Shown: positions 1 to 6,527 of the stretch, piece by piece | Layout: each line of letters starts with the position of its first letter | How positions within the stretch are numbered: the first letter of the stretch is position 1 | DNA from: JBHIDQ01 sp046760155 | Lineage (GTDB): Bacteria > Chloroflexota > Dehalococcoidia > Dehalococcoidales > RBG-16-60-22 | DNA: 15,878 nucleotides | Assembly: GCA_046760155.1 (NCBI GenBank) | Contig: JBHIDQ010000030.1 | Span: 1 to 15,878 of the forward strand | Direction: 5' to 3' | Translations under genes and position numbers: made by a program | The notes under the pieces: model-generated | The model's input: only the letters and a program-made list of their open reading frames with translations | Databases searched by the model: none | What the model was told of the DNA's origin: nothing

Positions 1-59
1 TTGGCCTGAGTTTATACAATGCATAGAAAGTCGAGGTATTCAGAGAATCTAGGGCAATC

Positions 60-872
60 ATGGCATCACCGAAGGATTTTACCCCGGTCAGCCGGCTTAT
101 TGACCTAACTGGTAAGGGTGCTATTGTTACCGGTGGTGCTGCCGGTATTGGTCTTGCCATCTCGTATCGACTTGCCGAGGCAGGTGCTAACCTGCTTATT
201 GTTGATGCCAATGGTGAAAAAGCCGGGCAGGCTAGCCAGGAGCTTAAGCGTTATGGCTATTCGGCTAATGCTCTGCAATGTGATGTCAGCCGCGAAAAAG
301 AGGTAAAGAATATGGTTAAGACCGCGGCGAAGGAAATGGGTGGTGTTGATATTCTGGTGAACAATGCCGGTATCTACCCGCGAATATCGCTGGCGCAGAT
401 GACCGCCGAAGATTTTGAGCAGGTGATTTCGGTAAATCTGAAAGGGGTTTTTCTCTGTAGCCGTGAGGTAAGCCAGCAGATGATAGCGCAGGGACGGGGC
501 GGCTGCATCATTAATATCGCCTCGATTGATGCCATACACCCTTCAACGGAAGGATTGTCGGCTTACGATGCCTCCAAGGGGGGTGTTCTGACCTTAACCA
601 AAAGCATGGCGCGAGAACTGGGGAGACACGACATCCGGGTGAATGTCATTGCTCCTGGGGCTATCTTGACCGAGGGGGTGCGGTCACTTCTCTCTGAGTC
701 GTCAGCCGACCTGGGTAAAGCCCAGTTGAAAGCGTTCATGGCACGTATGCCTTTGGGGAGGTTGGGTAAAGCTGATGACATTGGGCGGGTAGCCCTGTTT
801 CTGGCATCAGATTTGGCCAGTTACATGACTGGCAGCTTGGTTATTGCCGATGGTGGCTATCTCATAACTTGA
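60..872 (+). CDS. SDR-family NAD(P)-dependent oxidoreductase
   Basis: This is a classical short-chain dehydrogenase/reductase of 270 residues, the usual family length plus a short N-terminal extension. Visible motifs are the dinucleotide-binding TGGAAGIG (residues 24-31), NNAG (101-104), the catalytic Asn in the VNLKG stretch (N126), Ser155, and the YxxxK pair Y169/K173. The C-terminal part has the usual APGAI and TGS..ADGG elements. The family interconverts alcohols and ketones using NAD(H) or NADP(H) in the cytoplasm. It lies 41 bases upstream of the reductase genes on the same strand and probably heads their operon. By analogy with BadH (an SDR that oxidises a 2-hydroxycyclohexane carboxyl-CoA in Rhodopseudomonas) it could act on a hydroxyacyl-CoA made or used by the neighbouring complex; this is inference. 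An AGGG stretch about five bases before the ATG is a modest ribosome binding site. Substrate unassigned. Confidence 0.9.
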   Translation: MASPKDFTPVSRLIDLTGKGAIVTGGAAGIGLAISYRLAEAGANLLIVDANGEKAGQASQELKRYGYSANALQCDVSREKEVKNMVKTAAKEMGGVDILVNNAGIYPRISLAQMTAEDFEQVISVNLKGVFLCSREVSQQMIAQGRGGCIINIASIDAIHPSTEGLSAYDASKGGVLTLTKSMARELGRHDIRVNVIAPGAILTEGVRSLLSESSADLGKAQLKAFMARMPLGRLGKADDIGRVALFLASDLASYMTGSLVIADGGYLIT

Positions 873-913
873 AGTTAAATTAAGAAGTTAGTAAAACGGC
901 AAAGGTGCTGGTT

Positions 914-2089
914 ATGCTAATAGAAGCCCCACCGAAAAATAAGGTAAAACTGAATACGCTTGACCGCTTTCGTGAAGTCAATGACATCTTTCCTAAGACC
1001 GCCGAGATTCTGGAGCATAAGCGTCAGGGGAAGAAAGTGTTTGGCTGGCTCTGCACCTATGTCCCCGAGGAAATAATCCACGCCGCCGGGGTTCTTCCCG
1101 TCAGGATTACCGGCTACTCCCAGGAGATGGAGCTTGAAGATGGTAACGCCTACCTTTATATTAACAATTGCTCCTTCTCCCGTAGCTGCCTGCAGATGGG
1201 CATCCGGGGGGAGTATGATTTCCTCGATGGAGTAGTCGCTGGCTCTACCTGTGACGGTGCCCGCCGTCTCTTCGACTTATGGCATTATTATATTAAGACG
1301 CCTTTTCACCATGTCCTCACCGTACCACGTAAATATACCCAGCGAGCCCATAACCTCTATCATCATCAGGTCAGCCAATTTAAGCAACATCTGGAAGAAT
1401 TTCTCGGTGTTCAGATAACCGACGAGCAACTTCGTCATTCTATTGAGGTCTATAACGAAGCGAGAACTCTCCTGAAGAGTCTTTACGAACTACGGAAGCA
1501 GGAGGCGCCGCCAATAACCGGTGCCGAGACCATGGAAGTGCTCAATGCCAGCTTCCGCATGCCCAAAGAGCTATTTAATCAATGGCTGAGAGAGCTGCTA
1601 GATGAGCTTGCTGTGTCGGGCAATACCCATAAAGGTAGAGCTCGTTTGATGCTCGTCGGTAGTGTCATGAACAACCCTGAATTCGTCAAGTCCATTGAGG
1701 CACAGGGAGGGCTGGTGGTGACTGATGAGCTCTGCACCAGTACCCGCTACTGGTCTGACCCGGTAATTCTTGATGGAAACCAGACTCCTCTGGAGGCTAT
1801 CTCCCGGCGCTATTTAAATAATTTCCCCTGTGCCCGCATGGTGCCCTCCGATGAACGCTTTAACCGCATACTGGACCTTGTCCGTGACTTTAAAGTAGAC
1901 GGTGTCATTAGCCAGATCATTCGTTACTGTGTGACCTACGCCCATGACCTGCCGTTGTTGTCGGACAGACTGAAGGCACAGGGGGTTCCAACTTTAGCTC
2001 TGGACGTAGAATACGGTACCTCGGGGTCAGGACAGATTCAAACCAGGGTTCAGGCCTTTCTGGAAATGCTTGAGGCAAAACGGAAATGA
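914..2089 (+). CDS. Benzoyl-CoA reductase / 2-hydroxyacyl-CoA dehydratase family subunit, BcrC-like
   Basis: This is a member of the HgdB/BcrC iron-sulfur family (2-hydroxyglutaryl-CoA dehydratase D component). The frame opens with GTG at 905, but ATG at 914 has AAAGG (901-905) eight bases upstream and gives 391 residues, near the usual size. Using that start, the diagnostic block CTYVPEEIIHAAG begins at C47, CSFSRSC follows (C86, C92), then STCD (C113), a region matching VGSVMNNPEF, and RYC (C339) near the end. The family binds a [4Fe-4S] cluster and a CoA thioester and takes low-potential electrons from an ATP-driven activator. C86, C113 and C339 are the likeliest cluster ligands because the next gene has the same spacing. 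Its stop codon overlaps the next start (ATGA), implying a one-to-one complex. A dehydratase subunit cannot be excluded from this gene alone. Confidence 0.88.
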   Translation: MLIEAPPKNKVKLNTLDRFREVNDIFPKTAEILEHKRQGKKVFGWLCTYVPEEIIHAAGVLPVRITGYSQEMELEDGNAYLYINNCSFSRSCLQMGIRGEYDFLDGVVAGSTCDGARRLFDLWHYYIKTPFHHVLTVPRKYTQRAHNLYHHQVSQFKQHLEEFLGVQITDEQLRHSIEVYNEARTLLKSLYELRKQEAPPITGAETMEVLNASFRMPKELFNQWLRELLDELAVSGNTHKGRARLMLVGSVMNNPEFVKSIEAQGGLVVTDELCTSTRYWSDPVILDGNQTPLEAISRRYLNNFPCARMVPSDERFNRILDLVRDFKVDGVISQIIRYCVTYAHDLPLLSDRLKAQGVPTLALDVEYGTSGSGQIQTRVQAFLEMLEAKRK

Positions 2090-3357
2090 TTGATTCTGAG
2101 AAGAGAAGCGATAAAATTAACGCCATTATCCGGGCTTGCCGACTAATTTCTCGAATGAACCAGGCAAGCCCTGAAGCACGCCAGAGTGAAGCACTTTACT
2201 ATCAGATGGTGGCTAATTACTACACTCGCCTGCTGAATGCTCGGGAAGAGGGTAAGTTTATCGCTGCCCATACTGTCTTTTTCCCCACCGAGATTCTCTA
2301 CGCTATGGATATCGTCCCCATGCATACCGAGACAACCACCTGGATGATGGCACTGTTTCTGGGCGAGCAGGCGGAGATTCTTTCCGCCGGGGCTGAGTTG
2401 GGGCTGGTCCCCGAAATATGCTCCCCGCATCGGGGTCTGGCGGGCGCTTTTTCTTTGCGGGTATTACCCCGCCCTGATGTTATGCTCTGGTCTAATTTAA
2501 TCTGCGATAATACCGCCAAGAGTGGCGAGTTAATCATGGAGCTTAATGATTGCCCCGGCTTTTACCTTGACCACCCCTTCCAGCGTACTGAGGCGGAGGA
2601 GAAGTATCTCATTGGAGAACTGGGGGACATGATTCGTTTCCTTGAAGAAAAGTCAGGGCATAAAATGGACTGGGAAAAACTGTCTCGGATAGTGGCTCAA
2701 ATGGACCGGCAGATGGAACTCTTTTGTGAGATTGGTGAACTGCGCAAGGCAGTGCCATCTCCTTTCCAGATTCGGGGCTTCTTGCAGCTATTGACCGCTG
2801 ATTACCTCTGTCCCGGTCAGCCGGAGGCTATTGAGTACCTGGAGACGCTCCGTGACGAGCTGGCGGAGATGGTTCGGGAGGGCAGGGGTGCCGTAACCCC
2901 AGAACGTTTCCGGCTGATGACGCTATTCGTGCCACCAATGTACCTGATGGGATTTTTGGAGAAGATTGGACAGGAATACGGTGCCGTGAGTGTCGTGGAA
3001 CCTCTCTTTACCCGTTGGGTGGAGGGAAGGCTTGACCCGGCCAAACCGCTGGAGAGTGTGGCCAAAAAAGCATCTCTGATTCCAGAGCGACGCAGCATGT
3101 ATGGCCCTCTGGGTGAGCCGGCATTGCAGGATTTAGTCGATTGCGCTGAGCAGTATAGGGTTGATGGTGCCGTATATTGGGCGTTTATGGGCTGCCGCCA
3201 TACCTGCGCCACCGTCAAGCTGTTCAAGGATATTCTCAGTGAAATAGATGTGCCGATGCTGACCATAGATTGTGATATCGTTGACCCGACGATTAACTCT
3301 GAAGAGGAGATACGCGAGAAGCTGGAGCGATTCTTTGAGCTACTGGAAGACCGCTAG
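2086..3357 (+). CDS. Benzoyl-CoA reductase / 2-hydroxyacyl-CoA dehydratase family subunit, BcrB-like
   Basis: This second, divergent HgdB-family subunit has 423 residues and probably forms the heterodimeric catalytic core with the preceding protein. The N-terminal block is recognisable (FFPTEILYAMDIVPMH, residues 65-80), but the Cys found in the partner's CTYVPEE is T63 here. Candidate cluster ligands are C112 (EICSPHRG), C140 (LICDNTAKSGE) and C370 or C374 (GCRHTC). Their spacings of 28 and 230 residues closely match 27 and 226 in the partner. The C-terminus keeps the family pattern of a D-rich strand (TIDCDIVDP, 393-401) followed by an amphipathic helix. The ATG overlaps the upstream stop by four bases, so translation is probably coupled. 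In BCR-type enzymes BcrB and BcrC together bind the aromatic thioester. The exact substrate is not readable from sequence. Confidence 0.86.
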   Translation: MIDSEKRSDKINAIIRACRLISRMNQASPEARQSEALYYQMVANYYTRLLNAREEGKFIAAHTVFFPTEILYAMDIVPMHTETTTWMMALFLGEQAEILSAGAELGLVPEICSPHRGLAGAFSLRVLPRPDVMLWSNLICDNTAKSGELIMELNDCPGFYLDHPFQRTEAEEKYLIGELGDMIRFLEEKSGHKMDWEKLSRIVAQMDRQMELFCEIGELRKAVPSPFQIRGFLQLLTADYLCPGQPEAIEYLETLRDELAEMVREGRGAVTPERFRLMTLFVPPMYLMGFLEKIGQEYGAVSVVEPLFTRWVEGRLDPAKPLESVAKKASLIPERRSMYGPLGEPALQDLVDCAEQYRVDGAVYWAFMGCRHTCATVKLFKDILSEIDVPMLTIDCDIVDPTINSEEEIREKLERFFELLEDR

Positions 3358-3372
3358 TATCTTTGTTTAACG

Positions 3373-4158
3373 ATGAAAGCATTGGGTATAGATATTGGCA
3401 GCCTGACCACCAAAGCCGTCATCTTGGCTGATGATGGTATTCTGGCCTCAAGTATTGTTACCTCCAGTGATGAGGCGGAAACGAGTGCCAAAGCTGCCAT
3501 ACAGGATGTTTTAGACCGGGCTGGGTTCAGCTCTGGCGATAATTGGTATCTTGTTACCACCGGCGTCGGAGGGAAATCCGTTTCGCTCAGCCAGCAGTCA
3601 AAAGCCATCACTACCTGTCTGGCACGGGGGATTCATTATCTTTTTCCCTCCGTCCGAATGGCCATAGATATGGGCGCCGAGAGCAGCACCGTGGTTAAGG
3701 TGAACGAACGGGGGCGCGTCAACGACTGGATTAATCAGGATAAATGTGCTGCCGGTACCGGCATCTTTTTGCAGCAGATGGCTAGGTTAATGCAGATGCC
3801 ACTGGAAGAGATGTCAAAACTCTCCTTTCCGGCTAGGTCCAGGGCTGATATCAGCAGTACCTGTGCCGTCTTTGCCGAATCTGAGGTTATATCTCACGTC
3901 CACCGCGAACCACCCACTCCCAAGGAAGAAATTGTGGCTGGCATTCATTTTTCGGTGGTGAGCCGCATCATATCATTATGCAAGCGAGTTGGCATTGAGC
4001 CGGATGTTGCCGTTACCGGTGGCGTGGCTTTGAATGGTGGACTGGTTAAGATTTTGGAGGAAGAACTGGATTTCAGCGTGCTGGTACCCGATACGCCACA
4101 GATAGTTGCTGCGCTGGGTGCTGCCATTATCGCCCAGGAGAATATTGCGAAGGGTTAA
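3373..4158 (+). CDS. BcrD/HgdC-type ATPase activator subunit
   Basis: This ATPase belongs to the acetate-kinase/Hsc70/actin fold and has 261 residues, the normal activator size. In order it shows the phosphate-1 motif GIDIGSLTTK (5-14), VTTGVGG (61-67), a TTCLARG segment (80-86), DMGAES (99-104), DKCAAGTG with C125, STCAVFAESE with C164, adenosine motif TGGVALNGG (215-223) and ALGAA near the end. C125 and C164 align with the two cysteines per subunit that hold the shared [4Fe-4S] cluster between the two halves of characterised activators (HgdC). DMGAES in place of HgdC's DIGGQD is a BcrD-like trait as I recall it. The role is ATP-driven transfer of electrons to the catalytic core. It lies 15 bases after the BcrB-like gene and 6 before the BcrA-like gene, with no strong ribosome binding site. 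Confidence 0.88.
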   Translation: MKALGIDIGSLTTKAVILADDGILASSIVTSSDEAETSAKAAIQDVLDRAGFSSGDNWYLVTTGVGGKSVSLSQQSKAITTCLARGIHYLFPSVRMAIDMGAESSTVVKVNERGRVNDWINQDKCAAGTGIFLQQMARLMQMPLEEMSKLSFPARSRADISSTCAVFAESEVISHVHREPPTPKEEIVAGIHFSVVSRIISLCKRVGIEPDVAVTGGVALNGGLVKILEEELDFSVLVPDTPQIVAALGAAIIAQENIAKG

Positions 4159-4164
4159 AGATAA

Positions 4165-5232
4165 ATGTTCGTTGCCGGAGTAGACATCGGTTCTCGCGCC
4201 GCCAAGGCAGTAGTGATGAATAATGGCACCATTGTTTCCTCGGTAATCTGCGATACCGGCCCCGAGAGCATCAAGACCTCTCAGATGACCATGGCAGAAG
4301 CCTTGCAGGGGACTGGACTCTCTCTGGATGCTCTGCAATATATTGTTGCTACCGGCTACGGAAGGGTACTTGTTCCCTTCGCCAATGAGAATATCTCCGA
4401 GATAAGCTGCCATGCCCGTGGCATTACTTGGTACTTCCCCTCGGTAAGAACTATCTTGGATATGGGCGGACAGGATTGTAAGGCGATTAATTGTGATGCC
4501 GACGGCCGGGTGACCAATTTTATTATGAACGATAAATGTGCCGGTGGTACCGGGCGGTTTTTGGAGATGATTGCTGAGGTACTTAACGTCCCTTTGGCAG
4601 AGATTGGAGACCTCGCCCTTAAATCAACCACCGCCATCCCCTTCAATACCATCTGCGCCGTCTTCGCCAAATCAGAAGCCATTGCCTATCTGAAGAAGGG
4701 AGTGAGTAAGAGTGACATTCTGGCTGGTCTGGATGAGGCAATAGCTACCCGCTGTCTTAATCTGCTCAAGCGTATCTCTATCGAGAAGGAATTCAGCATT
4801 ACCGGGGGCATTGCCAAAAATAAAGGAATGGTAGCCGAACTCGGGAAAAAGGTGGGCTTGGCACCGTTACTCTGTGAAGACCCGCAAATCGTCGGTGCCC
4901 TGGGTGCCGCTCTCTTTGCCGAGGAGCGGTGCCGCGGGGTAGGTGCCCAGGAAGAATCTAAAATTCATTATGGCTATACTGATGGCACGGGAAGTTACTT
5001 CATCACCATTGACGCCGGTCGCTGTGATGGTTGTGGGGAGTGCCTGACCGTCTGCCCCTCGGACATTTTTGAGGTGGTTCCAGATGATAACGGCCAGCCG
5101 AAAGCCAGGGTCAAAGAAGCCGCCAGGAAGAAACTGGCCTTATTGTGTCCGGGATTCCATGCCTGTAATAATATCCTTCCGATGAATTGCCAGCGCGTTT
5201 GTCTTAAGGACGCCATAAGCCATACTTGGTAG
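4165..5232 (+). CDS. BcrA/HgdC-type ATPase subunit fused to a C-terminal ferredoxin domain
   Basis: This 355-residue protein joins two modules. Residues 1-255 are an activator-type ATPase close to HgdC: GVDIGSRAAK (5-14), VATGYGR (61-67), EISCHARG (79-86), DMGGQD (99-104), MNDKCAGGTGRFLE with C125, NTICAVFAKSE with C164, TGGIAKNKG (213-221) and GALGAALFAEE. Residues about 278-355 are a ferredoxin domain with C-x2-C-x2-C-x3-CP at C287, C290, C293 and C297, then C328, C334, C342 and C346 before the end. Benzoyl-CoA reductases normally take electrons from a separately encoded ferredoxin, so the fusion suggests a built-in donor. The phosphate-1 motif has two alanines (A12, A13) where the sister ATPase has Thr-Thr. 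It is the last gene of the plus-strand operon, ending 14 bases from a convergent gene. Activator assignment is firm; electron flow is inference. Confidence 0.88.
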   Translation: MFVAGVDIGSRAAKAVVMNNGTIVSSVICDTGPESIKTSQMTMAEALQGTGLSLDALQYIVATGYGRVLVPFANENISEISCHARGITWYFPSVRTILDMGGQDCKAINCDADGRVTNFIMNDKCAGGTGRFLEMIAEVLNVPLAEIGDLALKSTTAIPFNTICAVFAKSEAIAYLKKGVSKSDILAGLDEAIATRCLNLLKRISIEKEFSITGGIAKNKGMVAELGKKVGLAPLLCEDPQIVGALGAALFAEERCRGVGAQEESKIHYGYTDGTGSYFITIDAGRCDGCGECLTVCPSDIFEVVPDDNGQPKARVKEAARKKLALLCPGFHACNNILPMNCQRVCLKDAISHTW

Positions 5233-5246
5233 TGGACAGGTAGCTC

Positions 5247-5648
5247 TTAACTCTTTCGCAGAACCCAGATGAAGTAGAGTAGCAGCAGATAGGCACTGAG
5301 ACTGGGCAGTATCACGGAAGTAGCGATTATTTTGCTGAGGACCGGGGCCGCTTCCGGTGAGCCAATAAAGTGAACAAAGTGGGTAACACCAGCCATAAGA
5401 CCGGCGGTAGCCACTACGATAATTCCGATTACAATGGGCCGGCTTTTTAGCTTCTGGGGTTTGATGGTAAGGTAAATAATGATGGCATTCAGCCCTAGAA
5501 GTGCCAGAATAAGCGGGATGAAAATACGAAAGGTTCCTGCCGTTGGGATGACCACTATCTGCCAGACGGAACGAATAATAATACCGATAATCACAATGCT
5601 GATGGTCACTATGAACCATATCTTGAGTTTTAGACCTAGTTTTCTCAT
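5247..5648 (-). CDS. Small multi-pass membrane protein of unknown function
   Basis: I do not recognise the family. The 133-residue protein is very hydrophobic and appears to have four membrane segments, at about residues 10-33, 40-62, 71-94 and 104-128. A basic start (MRKLGLKLK), a basic loop KPQKLKSR (63-70) and a basic end RKS suggest that the termini and the middle loop face the cytoplasm. No catalytic motif is visible; the most polar segment inside the membrane region is THFVHF (89-94), with two histidines. It lies 40 bases downstream of the SDR gene on the same strand and is probably the last gene of the minus-strand operon. The start is ATG with only a weak purine-rich stretch upstream. 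The longer opposite-frame reading across 5140-5619 is not hydrophobic in this ordered way and is a shadow. Confidence 0.7.
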   Translation of the reverse strand: MRKLGLKLKIWFIVTISIVIIGIIIRSVWQIVVIPTAGTFRIFIPLILALLGLNAIIIYLTIKPQKLKSRPIVIGIIVVATAGLMAGVTHFVHFIGSPEAAPVLSKIIATSVILPSLSAYLLLLYFIWVLRKS

Positions 5649-5688
5649 TTCAGCTTTGGACTACCTTAATTCTCGGTTCACTTTTGGC

Positions 5689-6471
5689 TCAATCCATCCG
5701 TGACCCGCCATTGACACTGATTGCCTCCCCGGTTATGTTCCGGGAAACTTCAGAGCTTAGAAACAGCACCACGTTGGTAATATCTTCCGGGACTTGCGGC
5801 CTCTTTAATGGAATGGTATCCATCATTCTGGCCCATATTTCCTCTCGTGGGACACCGGTGCGCTTCGACCGGACATCGAGGATTTTTTCCCACATATCGG
5901 TGCGTATAATGCCGGGACAAACCGCGTTCACATTAATATCATACGGCGCCAGTTCCTTGGCTACGGCGTGGGTAATGCCAATCACGGCATACTTTGAGGC
6001 ACCATAGTGGGCAAGACCTGCCTGCGCGTCTTTGCCTGAACGTGAGGAAATGTTGACAATCTTGCCCTGTCTGGCGACCATCATGTGGGGGACAACCGCT
6101 CTGCTTACCAGATAGGTACCCTTGGCATTAATATTGAGAACTTGCTCCCATTCCTCCTCTTCAATATCAACCAGCGGGGTATCTCGGACGATGCCCGCCG
6201 CATTGACCAGAATATCTATCCTGCCAAATTCCTCCAGTGTGGTCGCTGCCAGATTATCGGCATCAGACTTCCGGCTCACATCGGTCTTGACGGCTAATAT
6301 TTTAGTTCCACCCTTACTCAATTTTTTGGCTAACTCTTGCGCCATGTCAAACAGAATATCACCGATAACGACATTGGCTCCTTCTCTGGCAAATCCCTCA
6401 ACGATGTTGCCCCCTATTCCCCTGGCACCACCGGTCACAATCGCCACCTTGCCTTTTAGACCTAGTTCCAT
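5689..6471 (-). CDS. SDR-family oxidoreductase, FabG/BadH-like
   Basis: This second short-chain dehydrogenase has 260 residues. The frame is open to 6519, but the ATG at 6471 is preferred: it has AAGGAG eight bases upstream and starts directly before the cofactor-binding strand. Motifs are TGGARGIG (13-20), a D at the end of the second strand (GDIL, 37-40, favouring NAD(H)), NAAG (90-93), catalytic N115, S143, Y156 and K160, CPGIIRTDMW (185-194) and the closing TGEAISVNGG. Members reduce ketones or oxidise alcohols, often on acyl-CoA or acyl-carrier substrates. It differs clearly in sequence from the SDR at 60-872, so the pair is not a recent duplication. It is read after the radical SAM gene (gap 56 bases) and before the small membrane protein. 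It may serve this operon or, less likely, the convergent reductase operon. Confidence 0.9.
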   Translation of the reverse strand: MELGLKGKVAIVTGGARGIGGNIVEGFAREGANVVIGDILFDMAQELAKKLSKGGTKILAVKTDVSRKSDADNLAATTLEEFGRIDILVNAAGIVRDTPLVDIEEEEWEQVLNINAKGTYLVSRAVVPHMMVARQGKIVNISSRSGKDAQAGLAHYGASKYAVIGITHAVAKELAPYDINVNAVCPGIIRTDMWEKILDVRSKRTGVPREEIWARMMDTIPLKRPQVPEDITNVVLFLSSEVSRNITGEAISVNGGSRMD

Positions 6472-6479
6472 AGCTTCTT

Positions 6480-6485
6480 CTCCTT
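6480..6485 (-). promoter_or_regulatory. Strong ribosome binding site deciding the SDR start
   Basis: On the minus strand this reads AAGGAG, eight bases before the ATG at 6471. It decides for that start over the in-frame upstream ATG at 6519, which would add a basic, non-conserved 16-residue extension. Confidence 0.75.
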
Positions 6486-6527
6486 TATGCCTTATCTTTA
6501 TTCTTACGAATTTTCCCAACCATCGTA

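Noticed and set aside
105..539. A 144-residue minus-strand open frame inside the first SDR gene
   Set aside because: It lies wholly opposite a gene with full SDR motifs, shows no family features and has no ribosome binding site; it is a codon-bias shadow. The same holds for minus-strand frames at 2817-3266 and 3976-4413.
914..4158. Annotation as a 2-hydroxyglutaryl-CoA dehydratase with its activator
   Set aside because: The subunits are in the same superfamily, but two different adjacent ATPases argue for a BCR-type heterotetramer. It is not fully excluded, and is kept as the alternative.
5233..5246. Bidirectional terminator between the two convergent operons
   Set aside because: The 14-base gap is too short and contains no inverted repeat or T-run.
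5140..5619. A 159-residue minus-strand frame overlapping the small membrane protein
   Set aside because: It overlaps the end of the ferredoxin-fused ATPase gene and its translation is low in ordered hydrophobic segments, whereas the 5247-5648 frame gives four clean membrane helices and fits the operon spacing.
5684..6007. Plus-strand frames opposite the second SDR (also 6122-6556)
   Set aside because: They mirror the SDR coding sequence and have no recognisable domain.
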